Positions 15,799 through 23,751 are shown, counted from the first letter of the stretch. The stretch is 32,713 nucleotides of DNA from Eubacterium sp. (GCA_017437905.1 JAFRWY010000031.1:1-32713), one strand, 5' to 3'. Translations and numbers: made by a program. Notes: generated from the sequence alone by a model not told the origin.

Positions 15799-17931
15799 AT
15801 GAAGAAAAAACTGATGGCGTATATCCTGACGGGTGCATTGCTTCTTTCGGGAGCTGTCGCAACCGGATCCGACACAGCGGATGCGGCAAGCGGAACATGG
15901 AAGAAAAACGCCAAAGGATGGTGGTACAGCTATTCCGATGGGACGTACGCGAAGGAAGAGTGGCTGCAGTACGGAGAAAAGTGGTACTACTTTAATTCCG
16001 CGGGTTATATGCAGACCGGCTGGAAGAAGATCGATAACAAGTGGTATTATTTTGCATCCTCCGGTGTTATGCAGAACGGCTGGCAGAAGATCTCCGGGGA
16101 ATGGTATTATTTTGCATCCGGAGCCATGCAGACCGGCTGGAAGAAGATCTCGGGCAAGTGGTACTATTTTGCATCCTCAGGCATCATGCAGACCGGCTGG
16201 CAGAAGATCTCCGGGAAATGGTATTACTTTGCATCCGGAGTCATGCAGACCGGTGTCATAACCATCAAGGGGCAGAGCTATTACTTCGGAAAGGACGGGG
16301 CCTGGATCGACAGGGAACCTCCCATCAGTATCGACAAAGCCCATTTTCCGGATGCGAACTTCAGGGCGTATATAAAGAGCGCCTTCGATGAGAACGGGGA
16401 CGGGAAACTCAGTGCGTCCGAGATCATGCTGATCTGGAATGTTCACTGTGAGAACATGAACATCTATTCCGTGAAAGGGATCGAGTATTTCCCGGACCTG
16501 AAGGGACTCTGGTGCAAGGGGAATCATATCTCCGAGCTGGATCTATCCGGGAATCCCGGCCTGAAGGGGATCTGGTGTTCCTTTAATGACTTTACGTCTT
16601 TGGACTTTTCGGACTGCCCGGAACTGGAATGGGTATATTGCTTCAACTGTAAGCTGAAATCCCTGAATATCCGGAACAATCCGGAACTGGCATATCTGGA
16701 GTGTAATTCCAATCCGGACCTAAAGACCCTGGATCTTTCGAAGAACAGTAAACTGGAGAACCTGTTCTGCAGTAAGTGCGGGCTTACGAACCTGGATCTT
16801 TCGAAGAATCCGCTGCTTTGCGAGCTGGCGGCATTCTATAACGATCTGGAGAAGATCGATGTATCCAACAACCCGAATCTGAAGCGGCTGGATATCTGGC
16901 ATAATCCGCGGCTCGGAAATGTAGATGTGAGCAGGCTTAAGGGGCTCCAGTATTATAACTGTGCCTGGACCAGTCTGACGAAGATCGATGTGACCCATAA
17001 CCCGGAGCTGGTGGAACTGGTCTGCGGGTACAATGACGGACTGAAATCCCTGAACCTTTCCGGGAATCCCAAACTGGCGTATTTTGCCTGCGAATGCGAT
17101 GTGAACCTGAAATCCCTGGACCTGTCCCATAATCCGAGGCTGTATTACCTTCTGGCCTTCGGTCTCAGCAGTATCGATACCATCGACATCAGTCATAACA
17201 GCCGTCTTTGCAAGGCTTATCAGGAAGGCACGTATGTACACGGAACGGAGAATCTGGGAAGAGTATATTCCATGACCATCGATTACGGCGGAAGCAGTGA
17301 TCCTTTTGATGAACTCCGGCATTGTGTCTGCTTTGATGATGACACCAGGATCATCGGTGAATATAAGGGTACGGATGATGTACCGGACAGTGTGATCAAT
17401 ACAAAGGACGGTCATAAGAATACGGAGACCTTCGCCACCAGAGCCGAGGCCATGCAGGCACTGTACGAAGCAGCAGGCAGTCCGGCAGTGACGGGCTCTT
17501 CCCGGTTTACGGATATTTCCGCGGATGCACCATATGCGGATGCGGTGAAGTGGGGCGAGGATCATAAAATCTGCTTCGGCTACCCCAGGATCAGTTCGGA
17601 TACCTTCTGTCCGGATGAACCGGTCACCAGACAGGATTTTGCGCTGATGGCCCATAGATATGCGGACTGTCTGAAACTCGGAACAGCCTTCGACTATGGA
17701 AGAACCGACTGGTTCGATGATTTCTTCGATATCGATTTTTATGCCTGGGGGCCCTTTACCTGGGCGATCCAGTGGCGTGTGATCGGATATGATAAGGAGA
17801 ATAACTTATGCTATCCCCACGGACGACTGACGAAGACCGAACTGAAGAACGGCGTTGCGGAAATATTCGATCTGGATGAAGGTGCCGCATATTCCGGTAT
17901 CGTCGTAGGAAATGAAGGAGATCCGAATTAG
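15799..17931 (+). CDS. Secreted wall-binding, leucine-rich-repeat, SLH-like protein
   Basis: 710 residues. The signal peptide (residues 1 to about 30) ends near ADAASG. Residues 31-170 are six or so choline/glucan-type wall-binding repeats of the form QTGWKKI..KWYYFAS.G. Next comes an EF-hand-like loop, DENGDGKLSASE (around 195-206), after FPDANFRAYI. About 230-475 are roughly a dozen 20-23-residue leucine-rich repeats (LDLS.NP.L). About 565-690 resemble SLH repeats (FTDISADAPYADAVKWGEDH; VTRQDFALMAHRYAD). The protein is exported and probably held on the wall, with the LRR as ligand- or host-binding surface. No catalytic motif is visible. The start codon lies behind GGCGGAAGG. It has its own promoter and leader hairpin and probably heads an operon with the next two genes. 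Confidence 0.9.
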   Translation: MKKKLMAYILTGALLLSGAVATGSDTADAASGTWKKNAKGWWYSYSDGTYAKEEWLQYGEKWYYFNSAGYMQTGWKKIDNKWYYFASSGVMQNGWQKISGEWYYFASGAMQTGWKKISGKWYYFASSGIMQTGWQKISGKWYYFASGVMQTGVITIKGQSYYFGKDGAWIDREPPISIDKAHFPDANFRAYIKSAFDENGDGKLSASEIMLIWNVHCENMNIYSVKGIEYFPDLKGLWCKGNHISELDLSGNPGLKGIWCSFNDFTSLDFSDCPELEWVYCFNCKLKSLNIRNNPELAYLECNSNPDLKTLDLSKNSKLENLFCSKCGLTNLDLSKNPLLCELAAFYNDLEKIDVSNNPNLKRLDIWHNPRLGNVDVSRLKGLQYYNCAWTSLTKIDVTHNPELVELVCGYNDGLKSLNLSGNPKLAYFACECDVNLKSLDLSHNPRLYYLLAFGLSSIDTIDISHNSRLCKAYQEGTYVHGTENLGRVYSMTIDYGGSSDPFDELRHCVCFDDDTRIIGEYKGTDDVPDSVINTKDGHKNTETFATRAEAMQALYEAAGSPAVTGSSRFTDISADAPYADAVKWGEDHKICFGYPRISSDTFCPDEPVTRQDFALMAHRYADCLKLGTAFDYGRTDWFDDFFDIDFYAWGPFTWAIQWRVIGYDKENNLCYPHGRLTKTELKNGVAEIFDLDEGAAYSGIVVGNEGDPN
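16012..16245 (+). repeat. Tandem 60/57-bp wall-binding repeats in a duplicated 117-bp unit
   Basis: Four consecutive units start with CAG-A.C-GG at 16012 (60 bp), 16072 (57 bp), 16129 (60 bp) and 16189 (57 bp). The 60-bp units encode ...ASSG.M and the 57-bp units lack one Ser codon. The alternation means a two-repeat block of 117 bp was duplicated. The second and fourth units differ at only four bases, so the duplication is recent or still being homogenised. Confidence 0.85.
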
Positions 17932-17963
17932 AAAAGAAGGGCTTGGAAGAAAGGCAGTTTCTG

Positions 17964-18668
17964 ATGTTGAAAGGTTTATATCCCTATACGAATCCTTATC
18001 TCAGGAGGTTGATCGGGGAGAAGAGAAAAAACTTCTGGTGGTATTTTTCCCTGATCATAGTTCCTCTCGGACTTACGCTTTACAGTCCCGCGGCAACCTT
18101 CATAGACCGCCTGGACGGGGTGAGTAAGGCGGCGGAGATTTCCTTTTGGGATGAATTGAAAGAGAATCATCTGGTTCCGCTGTTGTTCGGGTTGACGTTT
18201 CTTATCGTTTTCGGGATCGGGTTCTTCTCCGTTGATCGTTACGAGATCGCACAGTGGTACTCCGTTAATACTGCGGGAAGGAAGAAGGCATACACTCCTG
18301 AGGAAGTGGATGCCGAGGCGAATGCCCCGGGGGCCGAGTGGCTGCAGGGACTGGGGATCATTCTGGCTCCGGATATCATCATCGGATTCCGGAACGGTAT
18401 CATGGTAGCGCGATATGAAGATATAGAATTGCTGAAAACCGAGACCCGGACCAAAAGAATCCATATGGGCGTGTTCAAATGGAGAGAGGCGGAGGCGCTG
18501 CTGCTTCGCCCTTCAGGCAGCGGCATCAATGAACTCACATTGTCGGAGACTACGGAAGATCCGGAACTGGTTCAGATGGAACTGGATATCCTCCGGGAGA
18601 GATGTCAGAAGTTTCATCCGGATAAGAAGATCAAGATCAATTCGACGAAGAAAAGGAGAGGAAAATGA
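17964..18668 (+). CDS. Two-helix membrane protein with PH-like cytoplasmic domain, unknown function
   Basis: About 234 residues. I prefer the ATG at 17964 (AAGAAAGG 9 nt upstream); an in-frame TTG at 17943 would add seven residues. A basic N-terminus with several aromatic residues is followed by two hydrophobic segments (SLIIVPLGLTLYSP and VPLLFGLTFLIVFGIGFFS) and a soluble remainder. The strand pattern LAPDIIIGFRNGIMVARYEDIELL resembles small bacterial PH-like domains in which a membrane-proximal barrel follows two helices; this is a shape argument only. The tail is Lys-rich. It starts 32 nt after the LRR protein and overlaps alpha-acetolactate decarboxylase by four bases (ATGA), so the two are translationally coupled, though no functional link is obvious. 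Confidence 0.75.
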   Translation: MLKGLYPYTNPYLRRLIGEKRKNFWWYFSLIIVPLGLTLYSPAATFIDRLDGVSKAAEISFWDELKENHLVPLLFGLTFLIVFGIGFFSVDRYEIAQWYSVNTAGRKKAYTPEEVDAEANAPGAEWLQGLGIILAPDIIIGFRNGIMVARYEDIELLKTETRTKRIHMGVFKWREAEALLLRPSGSGINELTLSETTEDPELVQMELDILRERCQKFHPDKKIKINSTKKRRGK

Positions 18669-19390
18669 GTCAACAGAATAAGATGTACCAGGTTTCAACA
18701 CTGCAGGCACTTGCACTGGGATACACGAAAGCCGTGATCACGGTCAGCGAGCTGTTACAATACGGAGATACGGGTCTTGGGACCTACGAGGATGTAAACG
18801 GGGAAATGATCATCATGGACGGACGCTGCTTTCAGGCAAAATGGGACGGCTCCGTGGTTGAAGCCAGCCCCGATGAGGGAGTCCCTTTCTCTGCCGTGGC
18901 AAAGCTTTTAGGCGAGAGAGAATTTGAGATGACTGACAAGCAGGATATCGAATCCATACGTACGGAGCTGACGCAGCGGATCGAGGAGCATTTCGGCCTG
19001 AACAGTATGCATGTGGTAAGGATCGACGGAGAATTCGAGAAAGTGGACGCCAGATCCGAAGAACCTTATAAGTCACATCATGTCACCCTGAAAGAGGTTT
19101 TGGATAAGAATCAGACCGCCTTCGTATTTGAAAACATCCGGGGTTCCCTGGTGGGAGTTTATTTTCCGGATCATATGGACGGGATCAATATGCCGGGCTG
19201 GCACCTGCATTTCCTTTCGGAAGATAAAAAGAAGGGCGGACATGTATTTAATGTCATTCTGAAGAAGGGGACGGTACGTCTGGATAAGATCAGCCGGATT
19301 GAGATAGAACTGCCGAAAGCCGCGGCTTTTGATACCTATTCCCTGAAGCAGGCATCGGAGGAGGAGATCAAGAAGGTCGAGAAAGGCTGA
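18665..19390 (+). CDS. budA: Alpha-acetolactate decarboxylase
   Basis: 241 residues. The enzyme decarboxylates 2-acetolactate to acetoin in the cytosol, diverting pyruvate-derived carbon to neutral products and limiting acetolactate build-up. The zinc ligands appear as H180-L-H182 in GWHLHF and H193 in KKGGHV. The 11-residue step between the second and third histidine equals that in the Bacillus enzyme. Typical N-terminal features are present: STLQAL, YGDTGLGTYEDVNGEMIIMDG and a VPF turn. Full length for the family and no signal peptide. It overlaps the preceding membrane-protein gene by four bases and has GGAG upstream. No acetolactate synthase gene lies nearby. Confidence 0.95.
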   Translation: MSQQNKMYQVSTLQALALGYTKAVITVSELLQYGDTGLGTYEDVNGEMIIMDGRCFQAKWDGSVVEASPDEGVPFSAVAKLLGEREFEMTDKQDIESIRTELTQRIEEHFGLNSMHVVRIDGEFEKVDARSEEPYKSHHVTLKEVLDKNQTAFVFENIRGSLVGVYFPDHMDGINMPGWHLHFLSEDKKKGGHVFNVILKKGTVRLDKISRIEIELPKAAAFDTYSLKQASEEEIKKVEKG

Positions 19391-19401
19391 TTCTATGGAT
19401 C

Positions 19402-19435
19402 TGTGATGCTGATGTGATACTTGATGCGATATAAT
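19402..19435 (+). promoter_or_regulatory. Direct-repeat promoter (copy A) of the SpoIIE-type phosphatase
   Basis: TATAAT at 19430-19435, with TGTGAT at 19402-19407 and again at 19413-19418, an 11-bp step of about one helical turn. The second repeat ends 11 bp before the -10. No good -35 hexamer exists at normal spacing, which suggests an activator binds the repeats. The same arrangement occurs at 20983 and 29415. Confidence 0.6.
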
Positions 19436-19487
19436 ACATACCGTCTTTTACTATCGGTTTGAGAAAGGATTGAACAGGGTAAATGCT

Positions 19488-20963
19488 ATGGATATAAGTA
19501 TGACATGGGCTAATTTTGTAAACGTTATAATTATTGCGATCGGTGTAGGGGTCTGCGGACTCAGCGTCATGCAGGTGAGTTCCGGAATCCATATCCGGCC
19601 GGAGGTGAAGAGGTATTTCCAGCTGTTCTTCAGTCTGATCATCATCTATATCACCATGCATCTCACCAGGCAGATGATGGATGGCCAGGCGGGAAAAGGA
19701 GTTCATGTTGCGATCATGATCGTAACCTTTATCGAATTCCTGGCTTCCGGATTTGTGGCCTATCTGATCTCCCTTCTGATCCTTTTTGTTACCAGGCCGG
19801 ACAATGTCAGCAAAAAGATAGCGATCTATTATCTTGTGCTCCTGGGAGTCCATTGCGTGCTCCTGATCATATCCCAGTTTACGGATCTTTTCTACTATTT
19901 CGACAGCGTGAACACGTATCACAGATCCTCAGGCTATATCCTGTCGAATCTGGCCTCCATCCTGATGCTGATATCCAGTATGGTTCTTCTGATCCGGTAT
20001 CGGGACCGAGTGCCCAGGCGGATCGCCATCGCATTCTGGATCTATCTGATTGCGCCGCTGGCGGCCATCGGGCTCCAGGCCATGGTGAGCGGTGTCCAGT
20101 TCATCATCCTTGCCACTGTTGGTGCGGCCATCTACATGTACTCGGCCATCATCCGGGAACAGACGGAGCGGTACGAGGAACAGCAGAAGGAAGCGAACCG
20201 GCTGGATACGGAGCTGACCATGGCAACGCGGATCCAGGCAGACACCCTTCCGAATATCTTCCCCGCATTTCCGGACAGGGAAGAGTTCAATATCTATGCA
20301 TCCATGAAGCCGGCCAAAGAGGTGGGCGGAGATTTCTACGATTTCTTCCTGATCGATGATGATCATCTTGGGATCGTTATGGCGGACGTGTCCGGAAAGG
20401 GTGTTCCTGCGGCTCTCTTCATGATGATATCCAAGATTCTGGTTCAGAACTATGCTTCCATGGGATTGGAGCCGAAGGAGGTACTGGCGAATGTGAACCG
20501 TCAGATCTGCAAGAATAACCGGGAAGATATGTTTGTGACCGTCTGGTTCGGTTCCCTGAATCTTTCCACCGGAAAGCTGATGGCCGGAAATGCAGGCCAT
20601 GAGTATCCGGTTCTGAAGAAGCCCGATGGACATTTCGAACTGGTGAAGGATAAGCACGGACTGGTGATCGGCGGCATGGACGGCGTGAAATACAGTCAGT
20701 ACGAGCTGCAACTGGATCCGGGAGCCAAGCTCTTTATCTACACGGACGGTGTAGCCGAGGCAACCAATGCCGCAAATGAACTCTTCGGCACGGAACGCAT
20801 GGTGGAGGCTCTCCGGCTGGCGGAGGAGGATTCCCCGAAGGAAATCCTGGAGATGGTAGATGCTGCGGTGGAAAGCTTCGTGGGAGAGGCACCGCAGTTT
20901 GATGATCTGACCATGCTGTGTATCGAGTTTGTTGGACGGGGAACTGCCTCGGAACAGGCTTAA
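19488..20963 (+). CDS. Membrane PP2C/SpoIIE-type serine phosphatase
   Basis: 491 residues from the ATG at 19488 (AGGGT 7 nt upstream); an in-frame TTG at 19470 abuts the GAGAAAGGA and is less likely. Residues 1-220 hold six or seven membrane helices. A short charged coil (REQTERYEEQQKEANRLD) follows, then a PP2C/SpoIIE domain with the metal ligands D282 in VGGDFYDFF, D300 in ADVSGKG and D472-D473 in QFDDLTML. Such enzymes usually dephosphorylate anti-sigma antagonists or similar partners. No anti-sigma or STAS gene lies next to it. The membrane half is homologous to that of the LytS-like kinase at 26343 (YYFDSVNTYHR versus YYYDAGNGYHR; EQTERYEEQQ versus DQTERFYGQQ), so both probably sense the same kind of signal. 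The promoter is of the direct-repeat type. Confidence 0.92.
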   Translation: MDISMTWANFVNVIIIAIGVGVCGLSVMQVSSGIHIRPEVKRYFQLFFSLIIIYITMHLTRQMMDGQAGKGVHVAIMIVTFIEFLASGFVAYLISLLILFVTRPDNVSKKIAIYYLVLLGVHCVLLIISQFTDLFYYFDSVNTYHRSSGYILSNLASILMLISSMVLLIRYRDRVPRRIAIAFWIYLIAPLAAIGLQAMVSGVQFIILATVGAAIYMYSAIIREQTERYEEQQKEANRLDTELTMATRIQADTLPNIFPAFPDREEFNIYASMKPAKEVGGDFYDFFLIDDDHLGIVMADVSGKGVPAALFMMISKILVQNYASMGLEPKEVLANVNRQICKNNREDMFVTVWFGSLNLSTGKLMAGNAGHEYPVLKKPDGHFELVKDKHGLVIGGMDGVKYSQYELQLDPGAKLFIYTDGVAEATNAANELFGTERMVEALRLAEEDSPKEILEMVDAAVESFVGEAPQFDDLTMLCIEFVGRGTASEQA

Positions 20964-20982
20964 TAATCTGAAAAAAGAAATG

Positions 20983-21014
20983 TGTGACAGTTGTGACAAT
21001 CGGTTTGATAGAAT
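20983..21014 (+). promoter_or_regulatory. Direct-repeat promoter (copy C) of the HD/kinase fusion gene
   Basis: TAGAAT at 21009-21014, with TGA before it (extended -10), and TGTGAC at 20983-20988 and 20992-20997, a 9-bp step. The second repeat again ends 11 bp before the -10. From the second repeat to the -10 it matches the promoter at 29415 in about four of five positions, including the shared TCGG block. Confidence 0.6.
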
Positions 21015-21077
21015 TCAGCATCGGACAGGTTAGAAACGGAGTCTGTCTGACCGTAAGGAATGGAGGAAAGAACAACT

Positions 21078-22556
21078 ATGATGAATCTGCTTGAAGAATC
21101 CATAATCTATGCGACGGTCATGTATCAGGGAAAGGTTCGTAAGTTTAAGAACGTTCCATTTATCCTGCACCCCATGGAGGTTGCACAGATCCTGTCCACC
21201 ATGACGGATGATCAGGAGCTGATCGCTGCCGGCATGCTGCATGATATTGTGGAAGATACGGACGGAACCCTGGAAGAGATCGAAAAACGCTTCGGGAAGC
21301 GGGTGGCATTACTGGTGGCGTCCGAATCGGAGAATGATTATCCCGGAGAGGACAGGAGCGACACCTGGAAGCGCCGGAAGGAAGAATCCCTGAAGGTTCT
21401 CAGGAACAGCGATGATATCGGGGTCCAGATGCTCTGGCTTGCGGACAAGCTGGCAAATATCCGGTCTTTGGCCCGGATCTACGGGGAGAACGGAGAGAAA
21501 CTCTGGTCCATGCTGCATCAGAGTGATCCTGCAGAACAGTGCTGGTATTACCGGAGTGTGGCCGAGATCCTGGAACTGTCCCTGAACCGGACAGGCGCCT
21601 TTAAGGAACTGATCAAGCACATCAATTCCATCTGGCCCGGTACCTTTGATTCGGAGAAGGCAAAGTATAAAAAATACAAAGAAGTATCCATAGAAGGCTG
21701 CAGATTACTGGGACGCGGAGCGAAGGGAGATGTCTATCGCTACGATGACGAGCTGGTGATCAAGGTCTACAACCGGAACAATACCTACCGGGACGTTGAG
21801 CGGGAGATCGATCTATGCAGGAAGGCCTTTATTCTGGGAGTTCCGACGGAGATATCCTTCGGTATCGTATCCGTGGGAAAGCAGTACGGCGCCATGTTTG
21901 AGCTGGTGGATTCCGAGACGGTTTCCGCCCATATCGCAAAGGATCCCGGCAGAGTGGATGAATATGCGGTTCTTATGGCGAATCTGGCCCGTCTGATCCA
22001 TGGTCTTACGGTCACTCCGGAGGACGGCTTCCCGGATATGAACGTAACCCTTTGTGCCCGGGTGAATGACTGCTTTGCCGGTGAAAATGAGGAGCTTGCG
22101 GAGCGCTGCATGCGGCTGGTGAAGACCATTCCGGAATCCGATCATCTGGTTCATGGGGATTTCCATACCGGAAATGTATTCCTGCAAAGCGGGGAACCGC
22201 TTCTTATCGATATGGACCGGATGTCAACCGGCCACCCCATTGCGGAACTCAGTGATCTCATGTATTTCTATCAGATCCTGGGAGAGGACGATCCGGCAGT
22301 GGTTGAGGATTTTATGGGATTCCCCTACGCCACGGCGCTGCAGTTTTTCGATACATTTTTAAAGACCTACCTGGAAACAGAGGATGAGGATAAGATCATG
22401 GATGTAAAGAAGAAAGCCTCCCTGATCTGCTATATGCGCCTGATCCGGAAGTTCCGGAAGGCAAAGCATCTTTCGGAAGAAGAACAGCGGAAGGTGGAGT
22501 ATTACATGAAGAAACTGGCGGTGCTGACCGATGAGCTGGAAACGCTGGTTTTCTGA
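21078..22556 (+). CDS. (p)ppGpp-hydrolase-like HD domain fused to an APH/choline-kinase-like domain
   Basis: 492 residues from the ATG at 21078 (AGGAAAG 7 nt upstream). The ATG at 21060 would place the GGAGG inside the gene. Residues 1-190 form an HD hydrolase of the SpoT/Mesh1 type: H31 (ILHP), H55-D56 and E59-D60 (LHDIVEDT), D123 and N127 (LADKLAN). These match H53, H77, D78, E81, D82, D144 and N148 of Rel/SpoT in spacing, and no synthetase domain follows. Residues 210-480 form a small-molecule kinase: a glycine-rich loop (GRGAKGDVYRYDD), K229, the catalytic loop HGDFHTGN (D361, N366) and the metal ligand in LLIDMD (D378). Both halves look active. It is soluble. The HD half may cleave (p)ppGpp or a related nucleotide; the kinase substrate is unknown. 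This is a two-enzyme fusion I do not recognise as characterised. Confidence 0.88.
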   Translation: MMNLLEESIIYATVMYQGKVRKFKNVPFILHPMEVAQILSTMTDDQELIAAGMLHDIVEDTDGTLEEIEKRFGKRVALLVASESENDYPGEDRSDTWKRRKEESLKVLRNSDDIGVQMLWLADKLANIRSLARIYGENGEKLWSMLHQSDPAEQCWYYRSVAEILELSLNRTGAFKELIKHINSIWPGTFDSEKAKYKKYKEVSIEGCRLLGRGAKGDVYRYDDELVIKVYNRNNTYRDVEREIDLCRKAFILGVPTEISFGIVSVGKQYGAMFELVDSETVSAHIAKDPGRVDEYAVLMANLARLIHGLTVTPEDGFPDMNVTLCARVNDCFAGENEELAERCMRLVKTIPESDHLVHGDFHTGNVFLQSGEPLLIDMDRMSTGHPIAELSDLMYFYQILGEDDPAVVEDFMGFPYATALQFFDTFLKTYLETEDEDKIMDVKKKASLICYMRLIRKFRKAKHLSEEEQRKVEYYMKKLAVLTDELETLVF

Positions 22557-22570
22557 AAACCAAATGAAGG

Positions 22571-22598
22571 TTTATCCGCGGGATCTCCCGCGTATAAA
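22571..22598 (+). promoter_or_regulatory. Promoter of the VOC pair with palindrome in the spacer
   Basis: A perfect inverted repeat CGCGGGA-TC-TCCCGCG (22577-22592) is followed directly by TATAAA (22593-22598) and preceded by TTTATC (22571-22576), so it exactly fills a 16-bp spacer. As there is no U tract, it is more likely an operator than a terminator for the gene before it. Confidence 0.4.
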
Positions 22599-22625
22599 TA
22601 GGTTTATTTAAAGGAGGATCTGAAA

Positions 22626-23003
22626 ATGAAGATCACAACCTTCAATCCGTCAATTATTACAAAAGACGCAGAACCTGTTATTAAAGTGTTTGAGGAACTT
22701 GGGTTTAAGCAGACACACAACAAGGCCGAGAATACGGATGTTGAGTTTTCTGCTCACCGAATGAAGGATGAAAACGGCTTCCATGTGGATGTGGTTGAAG
22801 TACCTGTCATTCCCCAGACCTACTCAACCATCCGCATTAATGTGGATAATCAGGAGGAGGCACTGGAATTTTTTAAATCACAGGGATTCAGAGAAGCACG
22901 GGGATTTGCGCCAAGCACCACAAAGAGCAGTAAGTATGCATATCTTGTATCTCCGACAGGGATCATCATGGATGTATGCCAGCATGTCAAAAAGAACGAC
23001 TGA
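22626..23003 (+). CDS. VOC/glyoxalase-fold protein, copy 1
   Basis: 125 residues; the start is fixed by AAAGGAGG 8 nt upstream. A single vicinal-oxygen-chelate-like module: MKITTFNPSIITKDAEPVIKVFEELGF (first strand-helix), FHVDVVEVP, STIRINVDNQEEALEFFKSQGF (second strand-helix) and a closing VSPTGIIMDVCQH. Usual family metal ligands are not convincing, so it may bind ligand rather than catalyse, or work as a dimer. Small and cytosolic. A paralogue with the same start and end motifs follows 59 nt later. Confidence 0.82.
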   Translation: MKITTFNPSIITKDAEPVIKVFEELGFKQTHNKAENTDVEFSAHRMKDENGFHVDVVEVPVIPQTYSTIRINVDNQEEALEFFKSQGFREARGFAPSTTKSSKYAYLVSPTGIIMDVCQHVKKND

Positions 23004-23062
23004 CCCGATGCAAACAGAGGAAACTATTAACTGTATATATATTTTTTCAGGAGGATTTAATT

Positions 23063-23449
23063 ATGAAAATCACATCTTTCAACCCGCTCATCGTAACCTC
23101 ACATGCAGAGACCGTGATCGCTACTTTCGAAGCACTCGGTTTTGAACGCCGTCACAAGAAGACCGGTATCAATGACAGTGATATCTATGATGTACGCCTC
23201 AGACTCGAAAATGAGGACGGTAAGGTATTCCATGTGGATGTTACCCAGGCTCCGGTTCCGCAGGATATTACAACGATCCGTATGAATGTGGATAATTTTG
23301 AGGAGGCATACGAGCTGCTTCAGGCAAAGGGCTTTAAGAACGCCCAGGGTGATAAGATCACGGAGACCGGATCCTCAAGATCCACCATGATGGTTTCCCC
23401 GTCCGGCTTCTCCATCAGCATTTCACAGCATATCAAGGATCATGACTGA
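23063..23449 (+). CDS. VOC/glyoxalase-fold protein, copy 2
   Basis: 128 residues from the ATG at 23063 with AGGAGG 7 nt upstream; an in-frame frame extension to 22976 overlaps the first copy and has no ribosome site. It aligns end to end with copy 1 (MKIT.FNP.I.T, FHVDV, TIR.NVDN.EEA, VSP.G, QH.K..D), clearly a tandem duplication that has diverged. The second copy has two extra residues around GINDSDIYD and a more polar C-terminal part. Function unknown. A strong terminator closes the pair. Confidence 0.85.
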   Translation: MKITSFNPLIVTSHAETVIATFEALGFERRHKKTGINDSDIYDVRLRLENEDGKVFHVDVTQAPVPQDITTIRMNVDNFEEAYELLQAKGFKNAQGDKITETGSSRSTMMVSPSGFSISISQHIKDHD

Positions 23450-23507
23450 TTCCGTGCCTGAATACAAGGTCAACGGTTTCGTTATGGAATGAATTATGAT
23501 TTTTCAC

Positions 23508-23544
23508 CGGGAGTGCCGACAGGATCGCGGCACTCCCGTTTTTT
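23508..23544 (+). terminator. Intrinsic terminator after the VOC pair
   Basis: A perfect 11-bp stem CGGGAGTGCCG / CGGCACTCCCG (23508-23518 and 23528-23538) with a 9-nt loop and six T residues. Confidence 0.95.
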
Positions 23545-23586
23545 ATGCCCGGATTCAGAAAAAAGGTGTTTGGGACAGCGGTTACA

Positions 23587-23595
23587 TGGTATAAT
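23587..23595 (+). promoter_or_regulatory. Extended -10 promoter of the TAXI-GltS operon
   Basis: TGG-TATAAT (TATAAT 23590-23595) is a full extended -10. The upstream TTGGGA (23570-23575) is only 14 bp away, so the -35 contact is weak. The leader to the small ORF is about 70 nt. Similar TGGTAAAAT elements precede the LRR-protein gene (15683) and the last gene of the window (32487). Confidence 0.5.
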
Positions 23596-23670
23596 AGCAA
23601 AGGAGTTTCGGAATCAGAGAACTGTGTGATTCGGTGATAAATCCTTATGATTATTTCTTTGGGGGATAAG

Positions 23671-23751
23671 ATGAATGATGCTGATCCGTCTAACCAAGAA
23701 TTCCTGCAAAGTAATAAAAGAAAAACCATGGAAGGGGGCGTGATAGTTTGA
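23671..23751 (+). CDS. 26-codon small ORF overlapping the TAXI gene start
   Basis: ATG at 23671 with GGGGG 5 nt upstream; encodes 26 residues, polar and ending in EGGVIV, and stops at TGA 23749-23751. The stop overlaps the TTG start of the next gene (TTGA), the usual geometry of translational coupling. No similarity is recognised. It may be a leader whose translation opens the TAXI start site rather than a functional peptide. Confidence 0.45.
   Translation: MNDADPSNQEFLQSNKRKTMEGGVIV

Noticed and set aside
16012-16245. CRISPR-like array
   Set aside because: The repeats are contiguous, in frame and encode wall-binding modules; there are no unique spacers.
22577-22592. Terminator for the HD/kinase fusion gene
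   Set aside because: The hairpin is GC-rich but is followed by TATAAATAGG rather than a T tract.
23625-23639. Fourth copy of the direct-repeat promoter upstream of the TAXI operon
   Set aside because: TGTGAT and GTGATA occur close together, but the step is shorter and no -10 lies 11 bp downstream; a better promoter exists at 23590.
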